Of a stretch of DNA of 44,823 bases, positions 7,163-20,347 are shown piece after piece. Every line of letters begins with the position of its first letter. Position 1 is the stretch's first letter. The notes under the pieces were generated by a model. It was not told the origin of the DNA, searched no databases, and saw only the letters and a program-made list of their open reading frames with translations. Source of the DNA: Gammaproteobacteria bacterium (GTDB lineage: Bacteria; Pseudomonadota; Gammaproteobacteria; Steroidobacterales; Steroidobacteraceae). The position numbers and the translations under genes were made by a program. The DNA lies in assembly GCA_030040235.1 (NCBI GenBank), contig JASHUC010000255.1, positions 1 through 44,823 on the forward strand. Direction: 5' to 3'.

Positions 7163-8648
7163 TCCCCGGCGCCGGAACGGGGCGCACCTGCTCGTGGCGG
7201 CGCTCGCCTGCGGGCTCACGTGCTGCGCAGTCGGCCCGAACTTTCAGCGCCCCGCAGCACCGCCCGGGACGCATTACGCCTCAGGGGGCGACCCGGCGGC
7301 GACCCCTGCCGCACAGGGCATCGCGCAGCGTTTCACGCCCGGTGCCGCGGTCGTCAACGATTGGTGGCGGCTCTTCGATTCCAAGCAGCTTCAGGTCATC
7401 GTCGAGGCGGCGCTCGCGCAGAACCCAGGGCTTCAAGCCGCGCAGGCGAGCCTGCGCGCGAGCGAGGACAGCCTGCGAGCCGGCTACGGAATCTTCTACC
7501 CCCAAATCCGCGCCGACGCTCAGGGGACCCGCGAGCGGTTTGCGCCCGTCGAGCTCGGAGAGAGCGCCTCCGGGAACGTATTCAACCTGTTCACACTCTC
7601 GGCCTCGGCGAGCTACGCCCTCGATCTGTTTGGCGGGGAGCGCCGGCAGCTCGAAGGCCTTGCGGCTCAGGTGGCCATACAGCGAGCGACGGAGTACGCG
7701 ACCTACGTCGCGCTCCTTTCCAACATCGTGAACACCGTCATCGCCAAGGCCGCGTACCGCGCCGAGATCGATGCCACGGAGCGGCTGATCGATCTGCAGC
7801 GCGAGCAGGTGAGGCTCGCGCAGGTGCAATACGAAGCCGGCACTCAGCCCTACTCCAACGTGCTGAGCCTCGAAAGTCAGCTCGCCTCCTACGAGGCGAC
7901 CATTCCTGAGCTCGAGCAGAAGCTCTCCCAGAGCGATGACCTGCTTGCGACGCTCGTCGGCCACGTGCCGGCCGACTGGAGCGCCCCTGAGATCCAGCTG
8001 AAGGATCTCAACCTGCCAAGCGAATTGCCCGTGAGCCTGCCTTCGGACCTCGTTCGTCAGCGTCCCGACATCCTGATCGCGGAGGCCACCGCGCATGCGG
8101 CAAGCGCCAACGTCGGAGTGGCCACGGCCGCGATGCTCCCGAGCGTCACCCTGAGCGGAGGCTACTCGGTGAACGGCGCGGCGACGAAGGGGCTCTTCGC
8201 ATCGAACGGCCGGGCATGGAGCTTCGGGGCGGATGTGTCCGCGCCGCTGTTCGAAGGCGGCACGCTGTGGTTCAACCGCAAGGCTGCCGTCGAAAACTAC
8301 CGCGAGGCGATGGCACTGTACCGGCAGACGGTCCTTGGCGCCTTCCAGCAGGTCGCCGACACGCTGCGGGCCCTCGATCACGATGCCTCAGCCCTCAACG
8401 CCGAGGACGAGGCGCTGCGTACCGCACAGCAGGCGCTGCATCTGGTTCAGACGAACTACACCGCCGGCCTCAGCACCTATCTCGACGTCCTCAACGCCGA
8501 TGCACAGTACCACCAGGCGATGATCAACGACTTCCAGGCGCTCGCCGTTCGTTACCAGGACACCGTCGCCCTCTATGTCGCACTCGGTGGGGGCTGGTGG
8601 AACAGCCAACCCCCTGCGCAAGCTCCACTCGGCGCAGCTCCCCATTGA
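7146..8648 (+). CDS. NodT/OprM-type outer-membrane efflux lipoprotein
   Basis: 500 residues from the ATG at 7146, which lies inside the end of the fusion-protein gene; upstream in-frame codons have no homology. The signal sequence ends LTCCAVGPNFQRP. By family alignment the second Cys is the lipidated one, so the -1 residue is Cys rather than the usual Gly or Ala. Two repeated OEP domains follow, with the typical sequences SASASYALDLFGG and LPSDLVRQRPDILIAEA and ending TYLDVLNADAQYHQAMI. It forms the TolC-like channel across the outer membrane for the exporter encoded just upstream. Confidence 0.9.
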   Translation: MSNPSDPRRRNGAHLLVAALACGLTCCAVGPNFQRPAAPPGTHYASGGDPAATPAAQGIAQRFTPGAAVVNDWWRLFDSKQLQVIVEAALAQNPGLQAAQASLRASEDSLRAGYGIFYPQIRADAQGTRERFAPVELGESASGNVFNLFTLSASASYALDLFGGERRQLEGLAAQVAIQRATEYATYVALLSNIVNTVIAKAAYRAEIDATERLIDLQREQVRLAQVQYEAGTQPYSNVLSLESQLASYEATIPELEQKLSQSDDLLATLVGHVPADWSAPEIQLKDLNLPSELPVSLPSDLVRQRPDILIAEATAHAASANVGVATAAMLPSVTLSGGYSVNGAATKGLFASNGRAWSFGADVSAPLFEGGTLWFNRKAAVENYREAMALYRQTVLGAFQQVADTLRALDHDASALNAEDEALRTAQQALHLVQTNYTAGLSTYLDVLNADAQYHQAMINDFQALAVRYQDTVALYVALGGGWWNSQPPAQAPLGAAPH

Positions 8649-8670
8649 ATCTCTACCCAGGAGTCCGCCC

Positions 8671-9717
8671 ATGAAAGCACTCGTCTACCTCGGCCCCGGC
8701 AAGCGTGTCCTCGCGGATCGACCCAGGCCCGTCGTGGAGCTTGCGACCGACGCGGTCGTCAAGATCACGCACACCACGATCTGCGGGACGGACCTGCATA
8801 TCCTGAAGGGCGATGTGCCCACGGTCGCCACCGGCCGGATCCTCGGACACGAGGGCGTCGGGGTGGTCGAGCAGGCCGGCTCGGCAGTGTCGAGCTTCAA
8901 GCGCGGCGACCGGGTCCTCATCTCCTGCATCACCTCGTGCGGAAAGTGCAGTTACTGCCGGCGCGGGATGTACTCGCACTGCACCGAGGGCGGCTGGATC
9001 CTCGGCAACACCATCGACGGCACGCAGGCGGAGCTCGTGCGCATTCCCTGGGCCGACACGAGCCTTTATCGACTCCCGGAGACCGCCGAGGAGGAGCCCT
9101 TCGTGATGCTGAGCGACATCCTGCCCACAGGCTACGAATGCGGCGTGCTCAACGGCAAGGTCGGTCCCGGATCCACGATCGCGATCGTCGGCGCAGGGCC
9201 CATCGGTCTCGCTGCGCTTCTCACCGCGCAGTTCTATTCACCCGCGGAGATCATCATGGTGGACGTCGATGACCACCGGCTCGGCGTTGCGAAGGAACTC
9301 GGTGCCACGCACGTCGTGAACGGCCGTGAACCCGGGGCTGGGGAGCAGGTCCTGGCCATTTCGGGTGGACGAGGCGTCGATACCGCCATCGAGGCGGTCG
9401 GCGTTCCCGAGACGTTCGAGTTCTGTCAGACGATCATCGCTCCGGGCGGAGTGATCGCAAACATCGGTGTTCACGGAAGGAGCTGCGCGCTTCACCTCGA
9501 GAGGCTCTGGTCGCAGAACATCGCGATCACGACGCGCCTGGTCGACACGGTCACCACGCCCGAGCTCATGAAGAGCGTCATCTCCGGGCGCCTGAAGCCG
9601 AGATCGCTGATCACGCACCACTTCAAGCTCACGGACATCATGAAGGCGTATGACACCTTCGGCCATGCGGCCGAGAATCGCACGCTGAAGGTGATGATCG
9701 AGAGCGCGCACGGCTGA
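8671..9717 (+). CDS. Zinc-dependent alcohol dehydrogenase
   Basis: 348 residues; ATG at 8671 with AGGAG ten bases upstream. Medium-chain dehydrogenase family. The catalytic zinc Cys is in TICGTDLHIL and its His in GHEGVGVVEQAG; the structural zinc cysteines are in SCITSCGKCSYCRRGMYSHC; the NAD(P)-binding loop is IAIVGAGPIGLAALL. Relatives reduce or oxidise short-chain alcohols and aldehydes and are often seen in anaerobic or stress gene sets with USP and CBS proteins. It lies 22 bases after the efflux gene and 20 before PEP synthase. Substrate and cofactor preference cannot be read from the sequence. Confidence 0.9.
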   Translation: MKALVYLGPGKRVLADRPRPVVELATDAVVKITHTTICGTDLHILKGDVPTVATGRILGHEGVGVVEQAGSAVSSFKRGDRVLISCITSCGKCSYCRRGMYSHCTEGGWILGNTIDGTQAELVRIPWADTSLYRLPETAEEEPFVMLSDILPTGYECGVLNGKVGPGSTIAIVGAGPIGLAALLTAQFYSPAEIIMVDVDDHRLGVAKELGATHVVNGREPGAGEQVLAISGGRGVDTAIEAVGVPETFEFCQTIIAPGGVIANIGVHGRSCALHLERLWSQNIAITTRLVDTVTTPELMKSVISGRLKPRSLITHHFKLTDIMKAYDTFGHAAENRTLKVMIESAHG

Positions 9718-9737
9718 ATCACGACGGGAGTCTCTCG

Positions 9738-14035
<4,298 letters not shown>

Positions 14036-14039
<4 letters not shown>

Positions 14040-14326
14040 CCGAGCCGCACCCCCGTCCACGGGACACCCCGCTCGATCAAGCGGTGCGCACGCAACGCGA
14101 GCGTCGCTTGCGCGGGCAACGCGAGGCGCGCCGCTCGATCGGCCGAGACCTCGCGATGGCCGGCGCCATCGGCTGGACGATCGTGGTACCGACACTTCTC
14201 GGCGTCTTCGGCGGCCGCTGGCTCGATCGGAAGTTTCACAGTGGCATCTTCTGGACGCTCGGGTTGCTCGTCGCGGGACTCGCCCTCGGCTGCTCCCTCG
14301 CGTGGCAGAGGTTGGGTCGCGAATGA
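14036..14326 (+). CDS. atpQ: N-type ATPase membrane protein AtpQ
   Basis: 96 residues with ATGA overlap to atpC. A charged N-terminus of about 45 residues precedes two membrane segments (GAIGWTIVVPTLLGVFGGRW and FWTLGLLVAGLALGCSLAW). The protein matches the AtpI-like 'ATPase gene 1' family found only in N-ATPase operons at this position. AtpQ is thought to help assemble the c ring or to form an accessory membrane element; its job has not been settled. It is translationally coupled on both sides. Confidence 0.85.
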
Positions 14327-14592
14327 CACATCCCGGCTCCTTCGAGTGGGCGCTCGCGGCCGCTTTCGCCGGCGGCGGGATCGCCCTCGGCTCGTGCTAT
14401 TTCACCGTGCTGCGGCGGTCCCTCGCGGCGCGGGGAATGCGCGCGCTCACCTTGATGCTGGGGCGGATGGCGGCCGCCGTCGCCTTCTTCGCGCTTGCCG
14501 CGCGCTTCGGCGCTGTGCCGCTCCTCGCCTCGCTTCTCGGGTTTCTCCTGGCGCGGCTCCTCGCATTGCGAGCGGCCCGGGAGGCCTCGTGA
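14323..14592 (+). CDS. atpR: N-type ATPase membrane protein AtpR
   Basis: 89 residues, ATGA overlap with atpQ. Three predicted membrane segments: ALAAAFAGGGIALGSCYFTV, MLGRMAAAVAFFALAARFG and PLLASLLGFLLARLLALRAA. Family AtpR, specific to N-ATPase operons. The middle segment carries an Arg that has been proposed in related proteins to interact with the acidic residue of subunit c; that is family-level speculation. The next gene starts inside its stop codon. Confidence 0.85.
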   Translation: MTHPGSFEWALAAAFAGGGIALGSCYFTVLRRSLAARGMRALTLMLGRMAAAVAFFALAARFGAVPLLASLLGFLLARLLALRAAREAS

Positions 14593-15260
14593 TCCCCTCT
14601 CCGCTCGCGAGCGCCGTCGTCTTTCACCTGGGCCCGGTGCCCATCACGCGGCCGGTCGTGACGACTTGGGTGATCATGGGAGTGCTCGGCGCGGGCTCGT
14701 GGCTCTCGACACGCCGGCTCTCTTTACACCCCGATCGCCGTCAGCTCGCACTCGAGCTTCTCGTGACCGGCATCGACTCGCAGATCGAGTCGGTGGTCTC
14801 CAAGCGCGCGCGGCCGCTCCTGCCGCTCCTCGGGACACTCTTCGTCTATCTCCTCGCGGCCAATCTCGCCGGGCTCTTCCCCGGCGTCGAGGCTCCGACC
14901 GCCAAGATCGAGACGCCCGCGGCGCTTGCCCTCATCGTGTTCTTCGCCGTCCACTACTTCGGGGTGCGCGCACATGGGCTTCTCGGGTATCTGAAGAGCT
15001 TCGCCGAGCCCAAGCTCATCATGCTCCCTCTCAACCTGCTCTCCGAGGTGACCCGAACGTTCTCGCTCATGGTGCGCCTCTTCGGCAACGTCATGAGCGG
15101 GGAGTTTCTCATCGGACTCGTGCTCGCCCTCGCCGGACTCCTCGTGCCGGTTCCGCTCATGGCCCTCGAGGCGCTCATCGGCGTGGTTCAAGCGTACATC
15201 TTCTCCGTTCTCGCAACCGTCTTCATCGGCGCTGCCGCCGGCAGTCTCAATCAAACCTGA
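14589..15260 (+). CDS. atpB: N-type ATPase subunit a
   Basis: 223 residues from GTG 14589, which overlaps the atpR stop (GTGA). Ion-channel subunit of the membrane sector with about five membrane segments. The essential Arg is in FSLMVRLFGNVMSGE (about residue 163); LFVYLLAANLAGLFPG and ALIGVVQAYIFSVLATVFIG are the other family hallmarks. It conducts the coupling ion to and from the c ring. It is slightly shorter than typical F-ATPase a subunits because of a reduced N-terminus, as usual for N-ATPases. Confidence 0.93.
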   Translation: MIPSPLASAVVFHLGPVPITRPVVTTWVIMGVLGAGSWLSTRRLSLHPDRRQLALELLVTGIDSQIESVVSKRARPLLPLLGTLFVYLLAANLAGLFPGVEAPTAKIETPAALALIVFFAVHYFGVRAHGLLGYLKSFAEPKLIMLPLNLLSEVTRTFSLMVRLFGNVMSGEFLIGLVLALAGLLVPVPLMALEALIGVVQAYIFSVLATVFIGAAAGSLNQT

Positions 15261-15270
15261 GGAAACCACC

Positions 15271-15510
15271 ATGGACGCCAAGACCATCAGCATCATCGGC
15301 GCGGCCGTTGCCGTGTCGATCGGATCGATCGGCCCGGCGCTTGCCGAGGGCCGCTCGGTCGCGGCGGCGATGGATGCGATCGCGCGCCAGCCAGAAGCCT
15401 CCGGCACGCTCTCCCGCACCCTCTTCGTCGGACTCGCGATGATCGAGACGATGGCGATCTATTGCCTGGTCATCGCGCTGCTGCTGCTGTTCGCAAATCC
15501 CCTCGTCTGA
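15271..15510 (+). CDS. atpE: N-type ATPase subunit c
   Basis: 79 residues, ATG 15271 with GAGGAAA upstream. Helical hairpin with the loop R39-Q40-P41. The ion-binding carboxylate is E59 in GLAMIETMAIYC. Aligning E59 to E65 of the sodium-binding Ilyobacter c subunit puts E26 (PALAEG) at the Q32 position, T60 at S66 and Y64 at Y70, while M61 replaces T67. Two facing carboxylates plus T and Y are typical of N-ATPases. This set was proposed to bind Na+, yet I recall a Burkholderia N-ATPase ring of this kind reported as proton-specific, so the ion is undecided. Confidence 0.93.
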   Translation: MDAKTISIIGAAVAVSIGSIGPALAEGRSVAAAMDAIARQPEASGTLSRTLFVGLAMIETMAIYCLVIALLLLFANPLV

Positions 15511-15515
15511 TTCTC

Positions 15516-16265
15516 ATGCACCTCGACGGATACACGCTCGCCCTGCAGACGGTGAACTTCGCCGTTCTGGTGTGGCTGCTGCACCGCGTCCTGTACCGGC
15601 CCGTGCTGCGCATGGTCGACGCGCGCCGGGCGCAGATCGACGGCCAATACGAGGCCGCTCGAAAGGCGGCGGCAGCGGCGAAAGAGCAGCTCACCGCGAT
15701 CGCCGCCGAGCGCGCCTCGATCGCCGCCGAGCGGGCAGGAGCCCTGGCAGGGGCGGCGGCCGAGGCGGATGCCCTCAAGCGTGCTCGGCGCGCGACGGCC
15801 GAACACGAGTCTGCGGCGCTGCTCGATGCGGCGCGCAAGACGCTCGCATCCGAGCGCGAGCAGGCGCTCGAGGCCCTTGAGCGCGCCGCGCTCTCTCTCG
15901 CCACCGGTTTCCTCGCAAGGCTGCTCACGGGCCTTCCACAAGAGGCTCAAGCCGACGGCTGGCTCGAGCGTATCGAACGCCACCTCGCATCGCTCCCCGC
16001 AGGCGAGCGGGGGAGCTTGTCGCACCAGCTCTGCGACACGACCCCCCTCACCGTCGTCACCGCCTCGGCTCTCGCGCCGCAGAGCCTCGAGGTCTGGCGA
16101 GCGAAGCTCGCCAGCGCGGTGGGCAGCGATGCCATCACCTTCGCCGTCGATCCGGCGCTCGGCGCGGGGGCGGAGCTGCACTTTCCCGGTGCCGTGCTCG
16201 CCTTCTCGCTGAGAAGCGCGATTGAGAGGCTTCAGAGTGAGCTCGGTACCGCCCATCCCTCCTGA
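15516..16265 (+). CDS. atpF: N-type ATPase subunit b, long form
   Basis: 249 residues from ATG 15516. One N-terminal membrane anchor (LALQTVNFAVLVWLLHRVLY) leads into an alanine/arginine-rich coiled coil (about residues 40-150), the peripheral stalk. The C-terminal third (about 165-249), with TVVTASALAPQSLEVWRAKL, TFAVDPALGAGAELHFPG and AIERLQSEL, resembles the end of F-type delta subunits. The operon has no separate delta gene, so this extension probably takes over its role of fastening the stalk to the alpha/beta head. This long form is typical of N-ATPases. Confidence 0.88.
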   Translation: MHLDGYTLALQTVNFAVLVWLLHRVLYRPVLRMVDARRAQIDGQYEAARKAAAAAKEQLTAIAAERASIAAERAGALAGAAAEADALKRARRATAEHESAALLDAARKTLASEREQALEALERAALSLATGFLARLLTGLPQEAQADGWLERIERHLASLPAGERGSLSHQLCDTTPLTVVTASALAPQSLEVWRAKLASAVGSDAITFAVDPALGAGAELHFPGAVLAFSLRSAIERLQSELGTAHPS

Positions 16266-16276
16266 GTCTTGCGCCC

Positions 16277-17842
16277 ATGCCTACCCTCTCCGATGACCTG
16301 CGCGACTGGACCGTACGGAGCCGCGAGCGCATCGGCCATATGCCGATCGCGCCGTGCCTCGAGGCTATTGGACGGGTCGCCCGGGTGGGAGATGGCGTCG
16401 TGACCGTGACCGGCCTTCCCGATACGCGGCTCGACGAGCTCCTGGTCTTCGAGCACGGCGCACGTGGCCTTGCGGTCGATCTCGGTCCTGAGGCGATCGG
16501 CTGTGTGCTGCTCGGCGATGCGGCCGCGGTCGCCGCGGGCAGTCTCGTTCGCGGCACGGGCGAGGTGGCTCGGGTACCGGTCGGTGATGCGCTCCTGGGC
16601 CGCGTGGTCGATGGGCTCGGCGTGCCACTCGACGGCGGTGAGCCCATCCGCAGCGAGACGCTCTCCCCCATCGAGCAGCCGGCGCCTGCGATCGTCGACC
16701 GGGCTCCCGTGAACCGGCCGCTTGCGACCGGACTGCTCGTCGTCGATGCGACCTTACCGCTCGGGCGGGGTCAGCGCGAGCTCATCATCGGCGACCGTGG
16801 CACCGGAAAGACCGCGATCGCACTGGACACCATCATCAATCAGCGTACGAGTGATGTGATCTGTCTCTACGCCGCGATCGGCCAGAAGGCCTCCTCCGTC
16901 GCCGAGGTGATCGAGGCGGTACGCCGCTATGGCGTGCCCGAGCGCTGCGTGTTCGTCGTCGCCGAGGCCGATGCCCCGCCCGGGCTTCAGTGGGTCACCC
17001 CTTACGCCGCCTGCACGATGGCCGAGCACTTCATGGTACGCGGCCGCGACGTGCTCCTCGTCATCGATGACCTCACCAAGCACGCAGCGGTCTACCGGCA
17101 GATCTCACTGCTCCTGCGCCGCCCGCCCGGACGCGAGGCCTATCCCGGCGACATCTTCTACATCCATTCGCGGCTTCTCGAGCGTTGCGCGAAGCTCGCA
17201 CCCGAGCGCGGCGGCGGCTCGATTACCGCGCTTCCGATCGCCGAGACCCAGGCCGGAAACCTGAGCGCCTACATTCCCACCAACCTCATCTCCATCACCG
17301 ATGGGCAGATCTACCTCGATCCGCACCTGTTCTACGAGAATCAGAAGCCGGCAATCGAGGTGGGCAAGAGCGTCTCGCGCGTGGGCGGGAAGGCCCAGGC
17401 CCCGGTCCTGAAGCCCTTCTCGGACAGCTTGCGCCTCGAGTACGCCCAGTTTCTCGAGCTCGAGGTCTTCACGCGCTTCGGGACCCTGGTCGATGAGCGC
17501 ACCCGCAGGGTCATCGAGCATGGGCGGCGCATCCGCGCCGTGCTCGGGCAGCCCCAATTCGCACCGGCCTCGCTCGCCATCGAGGTGGCCCTGCTGCTCG
17601 CACTCGCCGAGCGCTTGCTCGATGGCCTCCCGCTCGAATCGATCGAGCCTTTCCGCTCGCGTCTCGGCGCCTGGCTTACCGAGCGCTGCCCCGAAGTCCT
17701 GACCCTCGACGATAAATCACCGCCACTCACCGAGGAGCTGCATGCGCGCCTGAAAGCGGCCCTCACGGCCCTCGCCGAGTCGCTCCGTGCGCCTCGGGGC
17801 TCCGCCAGCCCCGATCCGCCGGGACCTGCCCCATGCGCTTAG
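16277..17842 (+). CDS. atpA: N-type ATPase subunit alpha
   Basis: 521 residues. Non-catalytic nucleotide-binding subunit: beta-barrel start IGRVARVGDGVVTVTGLPDT, P-loop GDRGTGKTAIALDTI (about residue 172), and LLVIDDLTKHAAVYRQISLL, AYPGDIFYIHSRLLERCAKL and SVSRVGGKAQAPVLK as conserved core. The N-terminal stalk-binding helix is short and differs from F-type alpha, consistent with the missing delta subunit. The last codons overlap the atpG start by 10 bases. Confidence 0.95.
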   Translation: MPTLSDDLRDWTVRSRERIGHMPIAPCLEAIGRVARVGDGVVTVTGLPDTRLDELLVFEHGARGLAVDLGPEAIGCVLLGDAAAVAAGSLVRGTGEVARVPVGDALLGRVVDGLGVPLDGGEPIRSETLSPIEQPAPAIVDRAPVNRPLATGLLVVDATLPLGRGQRELIIGDRGTGKTAIALDTIINQRTSDVICLYAAIGQKASSVAEVIEAVRRYGVPERCVFVVAEADAPPGLQWVTPYAACTMAEHFMVRGRDVLLVIDDLTKHAAVYRQISLLLRRPPGREAYPGDIFYIHSRLLERCAKLAPERGGGSITALPIAETQAGNLSAYIPTNLISITDGQIYLDPHLFYENQKPAIEVGKSVSRVGGKAQAPVLKPFSDSLRLEYAQFLELEVFTRFGTLVDERTRRVIEHGRRIRAVLGQPQFAPASLAIEVALLLALAERLLDGLPLESIEPFRSRLGAWLTERCPEVLTLDDKSPPLTEELHARLKAALTALAESLRAPRGSASPDPPGPAPCA

Positions 17843-18708
17843 CCGATATCGAGGCACGGCTCGCGAGTCTCCAGGAGCTCGATCACATCGTCGGCGCCAT
17901 GCGTTCACTCGCGAGCATGAGAGTGCTCGAGGCCGAGCACGCACTCGCCGGTGTTCGCGCATACGCGAGCACGCTCGCGACCGCCATCACCGATGCGCTG
18001 CTGCTCATGCCGGAGTACTCAACGCCCCGGACTCCTGCCCGCGCCCGTCGGGCGGTCGTGCTGTGCATGAGCGAGCAGGGGTTGGTCGGCGGCTTCAACG
18101 AGCGGCTGCTCGAGGCTGCCGCAAGCACGCTCGCGCCCGAGGACGCGCTCCTCATTCTCGGCGCTCGGGGCAGCGTGCTCGCCGCGGGGCGCGGCTGGCA
18201 GGCCGTCGCGACGATCGCGGCGCCGACGCGTCTTGCGAGCGTTCCCGAGGCGGTGCAGCGCCTGGTGAGCGCGCTCTACGGACTGATCGCCCGCGGGCAG
18301 GTCGGGCGCGCAGAGGTAGCTTTCGTGCGCACGGAGCGCGGCGTCGCACCGCGAATCGAGACCCGGGCGCTCTTCCCGCTTGCGCTGCCGCGCGCCACGG
18401 GCGCCGCAGCGAGATTGCCGCCGCATCACAATCTCGCGCCCGCGCTACTTCTCGAGAAGCTGACTGCAGAATACGTCTTCGCCTTGCTCACGGAGGCCGC
18501 AACCGAATCACTCGCGAGCGAGAATGCTGCACGCTTCAAAGCCATGGAGGCGGCCGCAGACCATCTCTCGCAGAAGCTCAAGGAGCTCGGGCAGCAAGCC
18601 CGGCAGGCCCATCAGGAGGAGGTGACGACGGAGCTTCTCGATGTGGTGGCCGGCGCCGAGGCGATTCCCGCAGATCAGGGGTATCATGGAGGCTTTGGGG
18701 TCAGGTGA
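17833..18708 (+). CDS. atpG: N-type ATPase subunit gamma
   Basis: 291 residues, overlapping atpA. The N-terminal helix (ADIEARLASLQELDHIVGAM, then RSLASMRVLEAEHAL) and C-terminal helix (SENAARFKAMEAAADHLSQ) form the rotating shaft; the middle has the Rossmann-like core with CMSEQGLVGGFNERLLEAA. Gamma sequences of N-ATPases diverge from F-type ones, and this one is at the low end of recognisability except at its ends. It is the last atp gene. The hybrid kinase gene starts 12 bases later. Confidence 0.9.
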   Translation: MRLADIEARLASLQELDHIVGAMRSLASMRVLEAEHALAGVRAYASTLATAITDALLLMPEYSTPRTPARARRAVVLCMSEQGLVGGFNERLLEAAASTLAPEDALLILGARGSVLAAGRGWQAVATIAAPTRLASVPEAVQRLVSALYGLIARGQVGRAEVAFVRTERGVAPRIETRALFPLALPRATGAAARLPPHHNLAPALLLEKLTAEYVFALLTEAATESLASENAARFKAMEAAADHLSQKLKELGQQARQAHQEEVTTELLDVVAGAEAIPADQGYHGGFGVR

Positions 18709-18720
18709 CATCGCACTCAC

Positions 18721-20253
18721 ATGCTCTCTCCGGAGCTGCTAGGGAAGGTCCTCGAGTCCGCGCCTGACGCCATCGTGGTCGTCGATCCAGCGGGGACCAT
18801 CGTCTTCGCGAGCCGGCAGGTCGAGCCCCTGTTCGGCTACTCCGCCGAGGAGCTTTCCGGCAGCAGCATCGAGCGATTGCTCCCCGAGCGGTTCCGAGGC
18901 GCTCACCTCGGCCATCGTCGCGGCTACAGTCGTAATGCGCGCATTCGTCCAATGGGAGTGGACCTCGATCTTTTCGCGCTGCGTAGGGACGGCACGGAGC
19001 TCCCGGTCGAGATCAGCCTGAGTCCGATCGAGGACGGCGAGCGGCTGCTCGTTGCCGCGGCCATTCGTGATGTGACGGAACGCAAGCGGATCCAGACCGC
19101 CCTCACCCAGGCACGCGAGGAGGCGGACCGCGCCAATCAGGCCAAGAGCCGGTTTCTCGCGACGGCGAGCCATGACTTGCGCCAGCCCCTGCAGACCCTC
19201 TCGCTCCTCAACGGGACATTGTTGAGAGTCACGACGGACCGCACGGCGACCGATGCCGTCGTCCAGCAAGGCCACGCGGTCGAAGCGATGTCGCGCCTCA
19301 TGGAGGCCCTCCTCGACATCAGCAAGCTCGAGTCGGGCGCAATCCGTCCCGACCCGACCGACTTCAAGGTGGCCGCTTTGTTCGAGGAGCTGCGCAGCGA
19401 ATTTGCGAGCATCGCCGCGAGCAAGGGCCTGGAGCTGCACGTGGACCCCGCGGAGCATTACGTGCACTCCGACCCCTCACTCGTCGGTCAGATCCTGCGC
19501 AACCTCGTCTCGAATGCCATCAAGTACACCCGCAGGGGCGCCGTCGAGCTGCGCTCCCTGGTTCGTTCCACCGAGGTGCGCCTGGAGGTCGCCGACACCG
19601 GCATCGGCATCCCTTCCGATCAGCTGCCGTACATCTATGATGAGTTCTATCAGATCGGTGTGGCGACCAACACCACGCGAGAGGGCTATGGGCTCGGCCT
19701 CAGCATCGTTCACCGGCTGGTGACACTGCTCGGCCTGAAGCTCGAGGTTCGCTCCGAGGTCGGGCGCGGGTCGGTGTTCACGCTGTCGCTGCCGGCCGGA
19801 AGCGACAAGCCGGCGACGAGCAGCGCGCCGCGAACCGGCGCTGTCGCCCCAACGCTGCGGCCCTCGGCCGCACCCCTGGTGCTGCTCGTCGATGACGACG
19901 CGGGCGTGCGCAAGGCGACCGCCATGCTGCTCAAGGTCGAGGGCTATCGCGTCATCGCCGCGGCCTCACTCGCCGAGGCGGTGAAGAGCGCGCGGGAGAG
20001 TCCGGGCATCAATCTTCTGATCACCGACTATCACCTGGAAGGTGGCGAGACGGGTGTCGATGTGATTGCTGCCGTGCGCGGGGCTGTCGGCGCGGGTCTC
20101 GGGGCGGTCCTCGTGACCGGGGACACCTCCTCCACCATCCGGCATCTCGAGCCCGATGCGCGCATTCGCGTCGCGAGCAAGCCCATCAACGCCGACGAGC
20201 TCCTGGGCATCGTGAAGGGGCTCGCATCCCAGGCAGGGAACGCCGCGCCATAG
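18721..20253 (+). CDS. Soluble PAS hybrid histidine kinase with receiver domain
   Basis: 510 residues, no membrane segment or signal peptide. Order of domains: PAS (about 5-120, VLESAPDAIVVVDPAGTIVF, ending RDVTERKRIQ), HisKA with SHDLRQPLQTLSLLNG (His about 151), HATPase with N box VSNAIKYT, G1 DTGIGIP and G2 GYGLGLSI, then a receiver domain (about 385-500) with VDDD, phospho-acceptor Asp in LLITDYHLEG and the Lys in SKPINADEL. A cytosolic sensor whose partner is not next to it. Being 12 bases from atpG it is probably transcribed with the ATPase, which suggests feedback from energy or redox state. Confidence 0.9.
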   Translation: MLSPELLGKVLESAPDAIVVVDPAGTIVFASRQVEPLFGYSAEELSGSSIERLLPERFRGAHLGHRRGYSRNARIRPMGVDLDLFALRRDGTELPVEISLSPIEDGERLLVAAAIRDVTERKRIQTALTQAREEADRANQAKSRFLATASHDLRQPLQTLSLLNGTLLRVTTDRTATDAVVQQGHAVEAMSRLMEALLDISKLESGAIRPDPTDFKVAALFEELRSEFASIAASKGLELHVDPAEHYVHSDPSLVGQILRNLVSNAIKYTRRGAVELRSLVRSTEVRLEVADTGIGIPSDQLPYIYDEFYQIGVATNTTREGYGLGLSIVHRLVTLLGLKLEVRSEVGRGSVFTLSLPAGSDKPATSSAPRTGAVAPTLRPSAAPLVLLVDDDAGVRKATAMLLKVEGYRVIAAASLAEAVKSARESPGINLLITDYHLEGGETGVDVIAAVRGAVGAGLGAVLVTGDTSSTIRHLEPDARIRVASKPINADELLGIVKGLASQAGNAAP

Positions 20254-20263
20254 GTAGTTTCCC
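20250..20263 (+). promoter_or_regulatory. TAGGTA element C (putative FixJ-type site)
   Basis: ATAGGTAGTTTCCC on the plus strand, pointing toward the USP gene whose start is 84 bases away. The TAG is also the stop codon of the hybrid kinase. This copy is the closest to the FixJ site of rhizobial fixK promoters as I remember it (GTAAGTAATTTCCC). Confidence 0.5.
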
Positions 20264-20347
20264 TCGGCGGCGCACGCAGAGCTACGCATGGCGCCGGTCC
20301 CATCCGATGCGCGAGGATGGCTCGACGATCCGAGAGGAGTCGAGCCC

